This document shows, in pieces, positions 1 to 7,984 of a DNA stretch of 64,000 bases. The notes under the pieces are model-generated. The model ran no database searches, was not told the DNA's origin, and was given only the letters and a program-made list of their open reading frames with translations. The stretch is from contig NZ_PDOF01000001.1 of the NCBI RefSeq assembly GCF_003226345.1, positions 1,736,001 through 1,800,000 of the forward strand, read 5' to 3'. A program made the translations under genes and the position numbers. Each line of letters starts with the position of its first letter. Within the stretch, counting starts at the first letter, position 1. This DNA is from Alteribacter lacisalsi (GTDB lineage Bacteria; Bacillota; Bacilli; Bacillales; Salisediminibacteriaceae).

Positions 1-592
1 CACCTGAACTTAGCAGTCCCAGATACTGTGCATGAGCGTCTTCGAGCCAGAGAAGATCTTCATGCTTCATCTCCCACTCGTAAAAATAGCCGCTTTCGTC
101 CGGCTGCAGAACCATGTGGTACTCAAGCCCCCAGCCGTGACTGAACTGAACGATCGGCTGCATAGCTGCGTGTTCCGTTTCGTGACGGCCTGCCTCATCC
201 AGAAGGGTAGTGGAATACTTACACATAGTCTCCTGACTTGTCATGCCTCCGAACAGTGCATAGCAGTTTCGGTCATGAACAATCAGGGATTCCTGACTTG
301 GTGAATAGTAAACAACTTCTGCTCCCCTTGCAATCATTTCATAGCGGATATTCAATCTAACCGTTGTTTCCTCCGTTCCCTCATTGGATACAACCAGTTT
401 ATTGATTGTACGATTCTGGCTTTTCATCGGCAGGTGAATCCATTTCCAGCGGATCTCGCCCGTCTGTCCCTCTTTATATCGCAGCGGCGAATCACTCTGA
501 TTATAAATCGCAGTCTGATGTTTACGTCCTACAATGAATGTACTGTGCTTTTTCCATGACGATACACGTTCAGTCAGATGATTAACACGCAC
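1..592 (-). CDS. Unidentified protein, N-terminal 197 residues (gene runs off the window)
   Basis: An open minus-strand frame runs from a GTG at 592 to the window edge without a stop. A ribosome binding site, GGAGGG, lies 7 bases before the GTG, so the start is well supported. The product begins VRVNHLTERVSSWKKHSTF and is soluble-looking, with many aromatic residues and alternating beta-like segments, for example the stretch around YEMIARGAEVVYY. I see no signal peptide, membrane segment or catalytic motif that I recognise. It is divergent from the small gene at 939. The beta-rich, aromatic composition could suit a carbohydrate-related or sandwich-fold domain, but I cannot name a family. Codon use looks like that of its neighbours. 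Confidence 0.75.
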   Translation of the reverse strand, partial: MRVNHLTERVSSWKKHSTFIVGRKHQTAIYNQSDSPLRYKEGQTGEIRWKWIHLPMKSQNRTINKLVVSNEGTEETTVRLNIRYEMIARGAEVVYYSPSQESLIVHDRNCYALFGGMTSQETMCKYSTTLLDEAGRHETEHAAMQPIVQFSHGWGLEYHMVLQPDESGYFYEWEMKHEDLLWLEDAHAQYLGLLSSG

Positions 593-643
593 CCTTCTCC
601 CTCCTGCTTCATTCGTATTTTTTCTCCGTCTTGTACTATCTTT

Positions 644-672
644 ATCTTACTTAAAGTACCTCCTGCCAACAA
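644..672 (-). promoter_or_regulatory. Candidate sigma-A promoter for the partial gene at 1-592
   Basis: On the minus strand TTGTTG (667-672) and TAAGAT (644-649) are separated by 17 bases, about 50 bases upstream of the GTG start. The -35 element is a weak match. The rest of 593-938 contains no gene that I can support; a second weak promoter (TATAAC at 896-901) may serve the plus-strand gene at 939. Confidence 0.35.
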
Positions 673-938
673 GAAGGCGAAATTGTCACAGTTTGTCACA
701 CGCCTGTCCAGCATGGAAAAAAACACCCTCATTTTTTTAAAACACTATTTGAAGAAGATGTGGAAAGTAATTTTTCTTCATCTTTCCCTTAAATAAACTT
801 TATATTTGGCGAATGATGTTAAGGTTCACTGCTTCAATTCGACAAAAACGGAGATTTCTTCCGAAAGTCTCTGGTCAGACATGAAAAAAATGTGGTATAA
901 CAATACCGTACATTGGGATTAGGGAGGACACGATAATT

Positions 939-1322
939 ATGGGCTGGACGATTGCACTGATGTTTGGGTTAAGTGCACTGCTGTTTGTCCTGTCTTTAGC
1001 CAGGAAAGATCCGGCAAAGGAAATGGAAACTCAGCTTGAAAACTTCTCAATCAGTTTAATGAAAGAGATGTATCAGTTAAAGAAACAGGTAAGTGTTCTG
1101 GAAGAAGAACATTTGATTACGAGCGGCATACGTGAATCGGCGGCTGCCTCAGAGCCTGAATTCCAGGAGGAAAAAACACGTATGCCGGAGCAGGAACCAT
1201 TTACTGAATTAACACGGGATGATGTGCTTGCACTTTATGAAGAAGGCTACAGCGTCAAAGATATTTCCGAGGAGACCTACCGCTCCGAACAGGAAATTGA
1301 TGAGCTTTTGGCAAAACGGTAA
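939..1322 (+). CDS. Small membrane-anchored coiled-coil protein with C-terminal helix-turn-helix-like motif
   Basis: The 127-residue product has one N-terminal membrane segment (about residues 3-21), a basic boundary (ARKDP), a heptad-like region at about 28-60, an acidic linker, and a C-terminal segment DVLALYEEGYSVKDISEE that looks like a short helix-turn-helix. The layout resembles small Bacillales proteins of the SwrB/YlxL type, where the same kind of terminal motif occurs; that relation is inference from layout and not from alignment. A binding site AGGGAGG sits upstream of the ATG. Only 11 bases separate it from the next gene, so the two are probably co-transcribed and share the terminator after 1885. 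Confidence 0.75.
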   Translation: MGWTIALMFGLSALLFVLSLARKDPAKEMETQLENFSISLMKEMYQLKKQVSVLEEEHLITSGIRESAAASEPEFQEEKTRMPEQEPFTELTRDDVLALYEEGYSVKDISEETYRSEQEIDELLAKR

Positions 1323-1333
1323 GGGGGATCGGT

Positions 1334-1885
1334 ATGCTGACAAAAACAGGTCTTAGGGGAACGGCAGCCGGTGTATTTATGACCACAGCCGTGTTTGCCG
1401 GAATTTATTATACAGGCGGAGCCGGCTCTGCGCCGGAAAGTGCCGAAGCATCTGAGGAAATGAGCTCTGAAACGGCTTTTTCCATACTTAAGGATCATGA
1501 AGAGTTCTCTGTTTACCGCGCTGGGGAAGAGCCCGATACTCAAGAAACAAATGACCAGACTGGCAGTTTAGAGGAAAGAGAAGAACAGATTACACAGTTG
1601 CAGAATGAAGTAGCCGGCCTGACCGCCGAACTTGAGGAAGCAGAAAGCGAACGCAGTCCGGCAGAAGATTCACAGGTGATCTATCAGACAACTCTGGTTG
1701 TTTCTTCAGGTATGACATTCGGAAATATTGCAGGAATTCTTAAGCGCTCTCAGGTAATTGAAAGCCGCAGTGAATTTAATGACTATATCAATGACAACAA
1801 CCTTGAAATGAGTCTCAGGCAGGGCGAGTTTATTCTCGACAGTACGATGAGTATACCTGAGATTGCAGATAAACTAACGTCCTGA
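1334..1885 (+). CDS. Membrane-anchored protein with a C-terminal MltG/YceG-like N-domain (LysM-like) segment
   Basis: The 183-residue product has an N-terminal membrane segment (about 9-28), then an acidic low-complexity stretch, a predicted coiled coil (about 78-106, EEREEQITQLQNEVAGL), and a C-terminal domain with VSSGMTFGNIAGILKRSQVI and a following RQGEF motif. That last part resembles the LysM-like subdomain at the front of endolytic transglycosylase MltG (YceG), but the catalytic domain is absent, so lytic activity is not expected. Binding or regulation of peptidoglycan is a reasonable inference. Its RBS is AAGGGGG ahead of ATG 1334. It follows the gene at 939 by 11 bases. Confidence 0.7.
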   Translation: MLTKTGLRGTAAGVFMTTAVFAGIYYTGGAGSAPESAEASEEMSSETAFSILKDHEEFSVYRAGEEPDTQETNDQTGSLEEREEQITQLQNEVAGLTAELEEAESERSPAEDSQVIYQTTLVVSSGMTFGNIAGILKRSQVIESRSEFNDYINDNNLEMSLRQGEFILDSTMSIPEIADKLTS

Positions 1886-1891
1886 CCCTTA

Positions 1892-1923
1892 ACTCTCACC
1901 AGTTCCGGTGAGAGTTTTTTTTT
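1892..1923 (+). terminator. Rho-independent terminator
   Basis: A 9-bp perfect stem (ACTCTCACC 1892-1900 with GGTGAGAGT 1907-1915), 6-base loop, then nine T. It ends the two-gene unit 939-1885. Confidence 0.92.
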
Positions 1924-2064
1924 TACGGGAAGTGCATAAGACCAGCAGGAGACAAACAGGCCTAGCAGTAAAAGGTTTTTTTAAAAGAGAGATAAAGGTT
2001 ATCGTACTACGCTGCAGGCGGGCGCTTTCCGCTTGATATACTTTTCAGGAAGCATTAATCTATC

Positions 2065-2106
2065 AAAAAAAAGAAGCGGTACTGCCTGGAATGGCAGTGC
2101 CGCTTC
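2065..2106 (-). terminator. Rho-independent terminator of pbpA
   Basis: A 14-bp stem with one mismatch (2073-2086 with 2093-2106) followed, on the minus strand, by eight T (2065-2072). It lies directly after the pbpA stop. Confidence 0.92.
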
Positions 2107-2113
2107 GTAATTA

Positions 2114-4225
2114 TTACTCATCTTCTTCATCTTCAGCCTGATTAATCCCGCCTAAATCTTCATCATCATACAGCTGTTCAGATGGATCTCCAGGCGCAGG
2201 ACGGTTGTCTTTTAATTCAAAATAGGCTTCCATGATGTCGCGGCCGATCCGGTTGGCGATCCCCCCGGCATCCTCTCTCTGGACACCGGGCACGACAATC
2301 GAAAAGGCGACCTCCGGATTGTCGTACGGGGCATATCCCACAAGCGTCTGGTTGTTCGCACTCTCTCCATCAACCGTAACCTGAGCCGTACCTGTTTTAC
2401 CTGCTACATCGTAATCCAGATTTCTAAAGTAGGACCTTGCCGTTCCCTCACTGCCGTGCATAACCTGATAAAATCCCTGCTGTACACGTGCAAGATCCTG
2501 ATCACTCATATCAATACGATTCAGGACTTTGGGTTCAAACTGTTTATTTAGTGCACCAAGTTCATGTTTATTTTCCCCGGGCTCCCTGATTTCTGTCACG
2601 AGGCGAGGAGCCACGCGGTATCCTCCGTTTGCAATTACTGACGTATATTGCGCAAGCTGGATAGGTGTATAGGTGTCATACTGTCCGAACGTTAAAAAGA
2701 GCATTTGCCCCGGATATTGGGTTGATCCTTTTAACCCTGTTACTTCACTGGGCAGGTCAATTCCTGTTTCCACTCCGAGACCGAACTGGGAATAATAATA
2801 GCGAAGTGTATTATATGCCCCTACATAATCTCCCCAGTTTGTGCCTGATACGCCGGGAATGTAGTTGATCAGACGCATCCCCACTTCAGCCATGTAAATG
2901 TTAGAAGAGCGTTCCAGTGCCTGTATATCATTGATTCGTCCCAGTGCTCGTACCGAGCTTATGGACGGCGTGTCCGGAAGCTGGTCGATGGTACGGTCTA
3001 CAATTTGCTCCCCATGGGCAAAAACCCCGGTTTCGTAACCGGTGAGAACTGTTGCTCCCTTAATTGAAGAGCCTGCTTCAGTTGCAAACTGGGTGACAGA
3101 ACTGTCATTTACGTTTTCACCGTGACCAACCATGGACAGGACATCCCCTGTATGAGGATCCATCATGACCACGTATGCCTGTTCATCACCTACAAATTGG
3201 TGTGCGGAACTTGAGATTTCATCAGCAACAATTTCTTCCACCCGCTGCTGCAGTTCCATATCAACACCGAGAATAAGATCGTTCCCGCGTTTACCCTGTA
3301 CTTCTTCAGGGTTGCGGAGAAACTCACCAGAGCGGTCCATGTAATTATTTAAAGATCCGCTTCTTCCCCGCAGTACCGATTCATACTGCTGCTCCAGGTA
3401 ACTGTTACCCACAAGATCATTTCTGTTATAGCCGTTCGCCAGATACTGATCAAGACTCTCTCGTTGAATGGAGCCCACTCTGCCGAAGATGCCTCGCAGA
3501 CTGTCTTCGTAAGGATAGGAACGGGCGCTGTCCCGAACAATATCCACACCAGGCAGATCTTCCATGTTTTCCATTATTAATGCCGCTTCTTCATAGGTAA
3601 CCCCACGGGAAACTTTATGGGGAAGATAGTTATATCCGGCAATAAACTCACGCCAGATGCCAAACACTTCCCACCCCTCATCTGTAATCAGATCCAGTTG
3701 CTCATCACCGATCCTGCGAAGCCTCTCTTCATAGGCCTCCTGGTCGTCCAGACCCAGATCTCTCTGTTCCTGGAAAGAGAGTACCTCATAAGGCTCATCG
3801 ACAGTTAAAAGTTCAAGCATTACATCGTACTCTTCATTGCTTAAATCGTTAATCAGGAGGAAAAAATCCCTCATATCTCTCTGATTGGGATTTTCCTGTT
3901 CAACAGTAATGTACTGGTTCAGCTTTCTTGCAGTCTCCAGGATCTCCCTTGAAGACGTTCGTCTGTTCGTAAAAGTGACCGTGAGCTGCAGCTCATTATC
4001 GACCACCACATTACCATAACGATCATACATCAGCCCTCTTGGTGCTTCTACTGGTGAACTGATATTAATCGTCCTCTCAAGCTGTTCCTGGTAATCCTCC
4101 CCCTGCACAATCTGCACAAATCCAAGTCTTAATATAAGGGCAGAAAAAAGAATAAACACTACAAAAAACAGAATGTTAAGACGAACCGGCACATGAGCCT
4201 TAAGGTTGCTTTTTGATTTCCCCAT
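2114..4225 (-). CDS. pbpA: Class B penicillin-binding protein 2 (PBP2A type), elongasome transpeptidase
   Basis: The 703-residue product is a bitopic membrane protein: membrane segment at about 18-40, dimerisation/pedestal region, then a transpeptidase domain. The three active-site motifs are visible: SSIK (nucleophile Ser386), SSN (440-442) and KTG (610-612). It cross-links peptidoglycan during side-wall growth. Length matches B. subtilis PbpA. Start: the ATG at 4225 has AAGGA 7 bases upstream; the ATG at 4231 is too close to that site and the frame open further upstream lacks one. The C-terminus is strongly acidic (YDDEDLGG...EDEEDE). The motif is SSIK where PBP2 proteins often have STFK. 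It sits downstream of a probable 6S RNA and yqgE, as in B. subtilis (yqgE-pbpA). Confidence 0.95.
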   Translation of the reverse strand: MGKSKSNLKAHVPVRLNILFFVVFILFSALILRLGFVQIVQGEDYQEQLERTINISSPVEAPRGLMYDRYGNVVVDNELQLTVTFTNRRTSSREILETARKLNQYITVEQENPNQRDMRDFFLLINDLSNEEYDVMLELLTVDEPYEVLSFQEQRDLGLDDQEAYEERLRRIGDEQLDLITDEGWEVFGIWREFIAGYNYLPHKVSRGVTYEEAALIMENMEDLPGVDIVRDSARSYPYEDSLRGIFGRVGSIQRESLDQYLANGYNRNDLVGNSYLEQQYESVLRGRSGSLNNYMDRSGEFLRNPEEVQGKRGNDLILGVDMELQQRVEEIVADEISSSAHQFVGDEQAYVVMMDPHTGDVLSMVGHGENVNDSSVTQFATEAGSSIKGATVLTGYETGVFAHGEQIVDRTIDQLPDTPSISSVRALGRINDIQALERSSNIYMAEVGMRLINYIPGVSGTNWGDYVGAYNTLRYYYSQFGLGVETGIDLPSEVTGLKGSTQYPGQMLFLTFGQYDTYTPIQLAQYTSVIANGGYRVAPRLVTEIREPGENKHELGALNKQFEPKVLNRIDMSDQDLARVQQGFYQVMHGSEGTARSYFRNLDYDVAGKTGTAQVTVDGESANNQTLVGYAPYDNPEVAFSIVVPGVQREDAGGIANRIGRDIMEAYFELKDNRPAPGDPSEQLYDDEDLGGINQAEDEEDE

Positions 4226-4449
4226 ATTCATTTCCTTTCTTTCCTGCCTGGAATCAGCTTCTCCAATTCCCTTTGTATAATAGCGAATTATTCTACAATA
4301 AATGGGTAAGATTCTGATCCGTTTTTCAGGCAAACATAAAAGAAAACCTGGCATGCCGCCAAGTTTAACAGAGCGGTGCACATCCGCTTGCTCTGGTCAT
4401 GGTATGTATGTAAATAAGACACCATTCTTCTAATGGGGTCTCCACCTTT

Positions 4450-4650
4450 AAATTGAAAGCCCGCGAATGCGGTTATCTCCAAAGACATCACGAACCCGCG
4501 CTAAGCAGGTGGGTGCTCGCAGAAATGTTTCCAGCTTCCTCAGCTTACGAGGCATGCTGTAGACATTTCAATTTTGAACTCCCAATGTGAATTGGTGTTC
4601 GGTTCGAATTAGCTCGAAGTTCACCAACACCGCAGGCGCTCTTAAATTTC
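4450..4650 (-). ncRNA. ssrS: Probable 6S RNA (RNA polymerase regulator)
   Basis: A strong promoter on the minus strand (see 4657-4684) drives a stretch with no plausible protein. The RNA would begin near 4650 and contains GCCUGCGGUGUU at its 5' side, a hallmark I associate with firmicute 6S RNAs. The 3' side carries a complementary closing arm ending CGCAUUCGCGGG, so the two ends, about 200 nt apart, form the closing stem around a long interrupted hairpin. Size and architecture fit 6S RNA, which binds sigma-A holoenzyme in the open-promoter fold. A further hairpin at 4416-4443 may end the transcript. Identification rests on recalled consensus and pairing of the ends; another structured RNA is possible. 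Confidence 0.7.
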
Positions 4651-4656
4651 AACTTC

Positions 4657-4684
4657 ATTATAGCATATTCGTGTTCTTTTTCAA
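4657..4684 (-). promoter_or_regulatory. Strong sigma-A promoter of the probable 6S RNA
   Basis: TTGAAA (4679-4684), 16-base spacer, TATAAT (4657-4662) preceded by TGC (extended -10). Transcription would start near 4650. Confidence 0.8.
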
Positions 4685-4702
4685 CACATTTAGCCGTCTT
4701 GA

Positions 4703-5959
4703 TTATCTTTTCTTCATAACAGAAAACGTTTCCTTGTGTTCGGCATGGGGCAGCTGGATTTTTCTGACCACCCAGTAAATAATCGTGTGTCCTGCACCCA
4801 GAATGAGAAGCACAATTGGAATTCCCGGTCTATCTCCCATCAGGAGCACCGCACCGATAAAAAGGACAATCGACGTAATTCGTCCGAAGTTTAAGAACAA
4901 TTCCCTTACAACGATGTATTCTACTCGCATTTCTGCGGCCTTCCATCCGTTTCCGATTACATCATAAGTAAGGGAAACATAAGGTACGAGTAGAAGCGGG
5001 TAAGCGATGGATACCACCACCCCATACGTTAACAGCAGAGCAAAATTGAGTTCAAATATAATGAGAAAAATGGCGCCGTAAAGCATAAGTCCGCCGATTA
5101 AAATGGCCCTTTTTCTGAGTGCCGGCTTAACAAACCGTCCCGTCAGATAATAACAGATAAAGGCTACTGCTGAGGCTACAAGCCCGTAAGTACCAAGAGC
5201 CAGTTCGCTCCCCGTTGCCACATAAATCCATACAACAATCAGAAAGATGAACGTCCCTTCCCGGAGTCCCTGGAAAAAGTGAGCATAAAGGATCGCCTTC
5301 CAATTCGAATCTTCCTTCTTCAAACTCCAAATGTCCTTCAGGTGATACCCGCCCTCTGCAGAACGCCGGTTCAGGAAAAAACTGAGTACAACCGCCAATA
5401 AAAAAAGACCGAGCGAAATGGCAAAGATAACACGGTATCCGGTCAGCTTTTCCATATGTGTGATAATAAATCCGGCACCAATGGGACCGATCATACCGGC
5501 AAACGAAGTGAGGATCCCAAGGAAACCATTAAAGAAATCCCTTGTTTCAGGCTCTGTAATCTCAAACGTGAGCACATTAAAACTGAGCCAATAGAAACCA
5601 TAGCCGATTCCAAGAAGGGCACCGAGAACGAGCAGGTACTTCCCTGCGTTCTCTCCCATCATGAGAACGGTGGTAAAAAAGATACTCAGAAATATTACAC
5701 CAAGCCTCAGGACAATAACACGATCGATCTTTTTTGCCCACCTGCCCGCAAGCAGGAAGGTAAGTGGCTGCAGAATCACAACAGCCAGATTGTAAAGAGC
5801 AATATCCACATACTCACCGGACTGTTTCCAAAGATAAACATTCACGAACGTATTGGAAAGTGCTATCCCCAGAGAATAAAGCCCTCCGATCAGGAGCAGC
5901 AGACTCAGGTCCCTATTCAGTTCGATGTCGCCGACAAGCGTCTGCAGAAATCGTTTCAT
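4703..5959 (-). CDS. yqgE: MFS transporter, YqgE-like
   Basis: The 418-residue product is an integral membrane protein with about 12 hydrophobic segments in two halves. After the second segment there is a short basic loop, RWAKKIDR, in the place of MFS motif A, and the central loop (about 195-215) is charged. Substrate is unknown. The name follows gene order: in B. subtilis yqgE lies between sodA and pbpA, and this gene lies between the same two. The RBS is GAAGGAGAG upstream of ATG 5959. Downstream comes the 6S RNA with its own promoter. Confidence 0.85.
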   Translation of the reverse strand: MKRFLQTLVGDIELNRDLSLLLLIGGLYSLGIALSNTFVNVYLWKQSGEYVDIALYNLAVVILQPLTFLLAGRWAKKIDRVIVLRLGVIFLSIFFTTVLMMGENAGKYLLVLGALLGIGYGFYWLSFNVLTFEITEPETRDFFNGFLGILTSFAGMIGPIGAGFIITHMEKLTGYRVIFAISLGLFLLAVVLSFFLNRRSAEGGYHLKDIWSLKKEDSNWKAILYAHFFQGLREGTFIFLIVVWIYVATGSELALGTYGLVASAVAFICYYLTGRFVKPALRKRAILIGGLMLYGAIFLIIFELNFALLLTYGVVVSIAYPLLLVPYVSLTYDVIGNGWKAAEMRVEYIVVRELFLNFGRITSIVLFIGAVLLMGDRPGIPIVLLILGAGHTIIYWVVRKIQLPHAEHKETFSVMKKR

Positions 5960-6232
5960 GGCTGAACTCTCCTTCTCTCGTCACGTCCATTAGTGTGCCA
6001 AAAGAGAAGGGAGTTATTCTGGATTCAAAGACCGGTTTAACAATCCAACATTATTCTTAAAACTTCAGTATTTACAGTATTTTTTATCAACGAACGTGTA
6101 TCGTAAGTAGTTAATTTCCGCTCATTCCATGCGTTCTCCGGGGCCGACGGAAGACCCCGTAGGGACGAGCGGTTACTTCACGAATATGCTTCGAAGCTAA
6201 ATTTGCAGAGGAAGAAGCACGTTCTTTTTCCC

Positions 6233-6304
6233 GAGGAGGCTGCAGTGGTGCCCGCGGAAAGGGAGCGCAGTGAGAGAAAATCAACAACTGACTTTAACAG
6301 AGCC
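6233..6304 (+). repeat. Partial copy of the dispersed MITE-like repeat (right arm only)
   Basis: The segment from GAGGCTGCAG through TGCCCGCGGAAAGGGAGCGC to the end at AGCC matches, with few differences, the right arm of the complete element at 14675-14817 read on its minus strand, including the terminal CAACNNNCTTTAAC-type arm. No matching left arm is found, so this is a decayed or truncated copy. The rest of the gap 5960-6308 holds no gene that I can support. Confidence 0.75.
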
Positions 6305-6308
6305 AAAC

Positions 6309-6330
6309 AAAAAAAGCCCTCTGAAAGGGC
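6309..6330 (-). terminator. Terminator of the PrcB-domain lipoprotein gene
   Basis: A 5-bp GC-rich stem (GCCCT/AGGGC, 6316-6330) followed on the minus strand by seven T. Confidence 0.8.
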
Positions 6331-6336
6331 CTGGTG

Positions 6337-7014
6337 TTACATTTCCTCAGTTCCTGTGCTTTTTTCCCAGTGAGAGTATGCCTTGCCGGTCAGACTGTCC
6401 TTCACCGTAATGGACTGCGGGAGTTCTGCATGATGAAAATGAATTGCAGCAGCGGGATTGGTCAGAGCCTGTGTGACCATCGCATCCGGTGCCGGCTTTT
6501 GTTCCCGCACGTGCACCGAAACGCCGCTCTCGGTTACGGTTACATCGTCCACATGCAGCGTATACCCCCCGGTAGGACGCATGCCCGTTGAAACGACAAG
6601 TACCCAGCCGTCAGAAACTTCAAATGCACGGTAGCCCTTAAGGTCCGTGTTCTGGACAAGTTGGGATAGATAGCTTTTGACTTCCGGGTAAGCAGCTGCT
6701 TCTTTTCGATCGAGAACTTTATAATCTGTCATTGCCGTCCCCTCCTGGTTTTTTTCTGTCTTACTCTCTTTTTTCCTGCTTTCGGATTCTTTTTCATTTT
6801 TCCCCATTTTCGGATCATCTTCCAGTGAGTCCTGCGCTGAGTCAGGTTCTTCGTGATGTTTTTCGTCTTTTGAAGAAGCGGTTTCATCGGACTCACTTTC
6901 TGTGGCTTCTTCACTCTCACTCTCTTCAACAGACCCGCTCGTATTCCCTGCTTCCTGACCGCATCCCGCCGCGAGCAGAAGTAGAAACCACGAAAGCAGA
7001 ATCGTTTTTCTCAT
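6337..7014 (-). CDS. Lipoprotein with low-complexity linker and PrcB-type C-terminal domain
   Basis: The 225-residue product starts with a lipoprotein signal (LAAGC, lipidated Cys18). Then comes a long linker of Ser, Glu, Asp and Lys (about 25-95), and a globular C-terminal domain (about 105-210). This carries VVSTGMRPTGGYTLHV and a later hydrophobic strand pair, which I recognise as the PrcB C-terminal fold (named after a protease-complex subunit). Function is unknown; a surface-exposed, extended domain on a disordered tether is inferred. Start: ATG 7014 has GGGAGG 8 bases upstream; the earlier in-frame GTG at 7023 abuts that site. It is followed by its own terminator and preceded by sodA. 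Confidence 0.8.
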   Translation of the reverse strand: MRKTILLSWFLLLLAAGCGQEAGNTSGSVEESESEEATESESDETASSKDEKHHEEPDSAQDSLEDDPKMGKNEKESESRKKESKTEKNQEGTAMTDYKVLDRKEAAAYPEVKSYLSQLVQNTDLKGYRAFEVSDGWVLVVSTGMRPTGGYTLHVDDVTVTESGVSVHVREQKPAPDAMVTQALTNPAAAIHFHHAELPQSITVKDSLTGKAYSHWEKSTGTEEM

Positions 7015-7085
7015 GGAAGCCACCTCCCTTTCTTAAAGTTGTTACTACTACAGTCGTATATTCCGGAGGCTTTGTTACAACACAG

Positions 7086-7117
7086 AAAAAAACCGTTCCG
7101 GCATGGCCGGAACGGTT
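7086..7117 (-). terminator. Terminator of sodA
   Basis: A 12-bp perfect stem (7091-7102 with 7106-7117), 3-base loop and a T-run on the minus strand. Confidence 0.95.
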
Positions 7118-7126
7118 TACTATCTG

Positions 7127-7735
7127 CTATTTCGCATCAGAATAACGTTTTTCAACTTCATCCCAGTTTACAACGTTGAAGAAAGCATCAACGTAGTCAG
7201 GACGCTTGTTCTGATATTTGAGGTAGTACGCATGCTCCCATACGTCTACACCCATTAAAGGCGTTTTCCCTTCAGAAAGCGGGGTGTCCTGGTTGAGCGT
7301 GCTTGTTACCTCAAGCTGGCCGTTGTTTACAACGAGCCACGCCCAGCCGGATCCAAAACGGGTAAGAGCAGCGTTTTTGAAATCTTCTTTGAACTTATCG
7401 AAGCTTCCAAATGCACTGTTGATGGCATCGGCAAGGTCACCAGTAGGTGCGCCGCCGCCGTTCGGGCTCATGATCTGCCAGAAAAGCGTGTGGTTGTAAT
7501 GACCGCCGCCGTTGTTGCGTACAGGGCCGCGAACGCTCTCAGGAAGCGCGTCAAGATCAGTAAGAAGTTCCTCAATGCTCTTGCTCTGAAGGTCGGAATG
7601 TCCTTCAAGGGCACTGTTAAGCTTCGTTACGTAGGTGTTATGGTGCTTCCCGTGGTGAATCTTCATTGTTTCTTCGTCAATGTGCGGAGTTAATGCGTCA
7701 TGTGTGTAAGGTAGTTCCGGTAGTGTGAATGCCAT
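7127..7735 (-). CDS. sodA: Superoxide dismutase, Mn/Fe family
   Basis: The 202-residue product dismutates superoxide in the cytoplasm. The four metal ligands are in place: His27, His82, Asp164 and His168, the last two in [21 protein letters not shown] before the second ligand and the general sequence point to the manganese-type enzyme of Bacillus. Full length for the family. AAGGAGGAG precedes the ATG. It is monocistronic, with a candidate promoter at 7859-7887 and a strong terminator. The manganese-type ABC genes at 28-30 kb may supply its cofactor. Confidence 0.97.
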   Translation of the reverse strand: MAFTLPELPYTHDALTPHIDEETMKIHHGKHHNTYVTKLNSALEGHSDLQSKSIEELLTDLDALPESVRGPVRNNGGGHYNHTLFWQIMSPNGGGAPTGDLADAINSAFGSFDKFKEDFKNAALTRFGSGWAWLVVNNGQLEVTSTLNQDTPLSEGKTPLMGVDVWEHAYYLKYQNKRPDYVDAFFNVVNWDEVEKRYSDAK

Positions 7736-7858
7736 CTTAAATCTCCTCCTTGATTATAGTATGTAGCTTTTATGTGAATGAGGTGTACAAACCTCATCAT
7801 CACCGTCTGCAGGACGCACGAAACGCGCAGAGGCTGTTCCGTTGCGCTCTACGTTTTT

Positions 7859-7887
7859 ACATTACCAGATATACCCGCTCTATTCAA
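7859..7887 (-). promoter_or_regulatory. Candidate sodA promoter
   Basis: Minus strand TTGAAT (7882-7887), 17-base spacer, TAATGT (7859-7864), giving a leader of about 120 bases. Confidence 0.5.
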
Positions 7888-7984
7888 ACGTTAAACACTT
7901 GGGGAAATCGTCTTGCTGTCATAGATGTAAAGCGGTCTCATATAAATAGGACGAGACCTCAATTGACAGAAAGGAGCATTTTCA

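Noticed and set aside
4288-4491. Minus-strand open frame of 67 codons
   Set aside because: It overlaps the 3' part of the probable 6S RNA and the pbpA leader; no binding site or conserved peptide.
7733-7760. TATAAT just upstream of sodA as its promoter
   Set aside because: It lies 4 bases from the Shine-Dalgarno, so a transcript from it would lose the ribosome binding site; the -35 is also poor.
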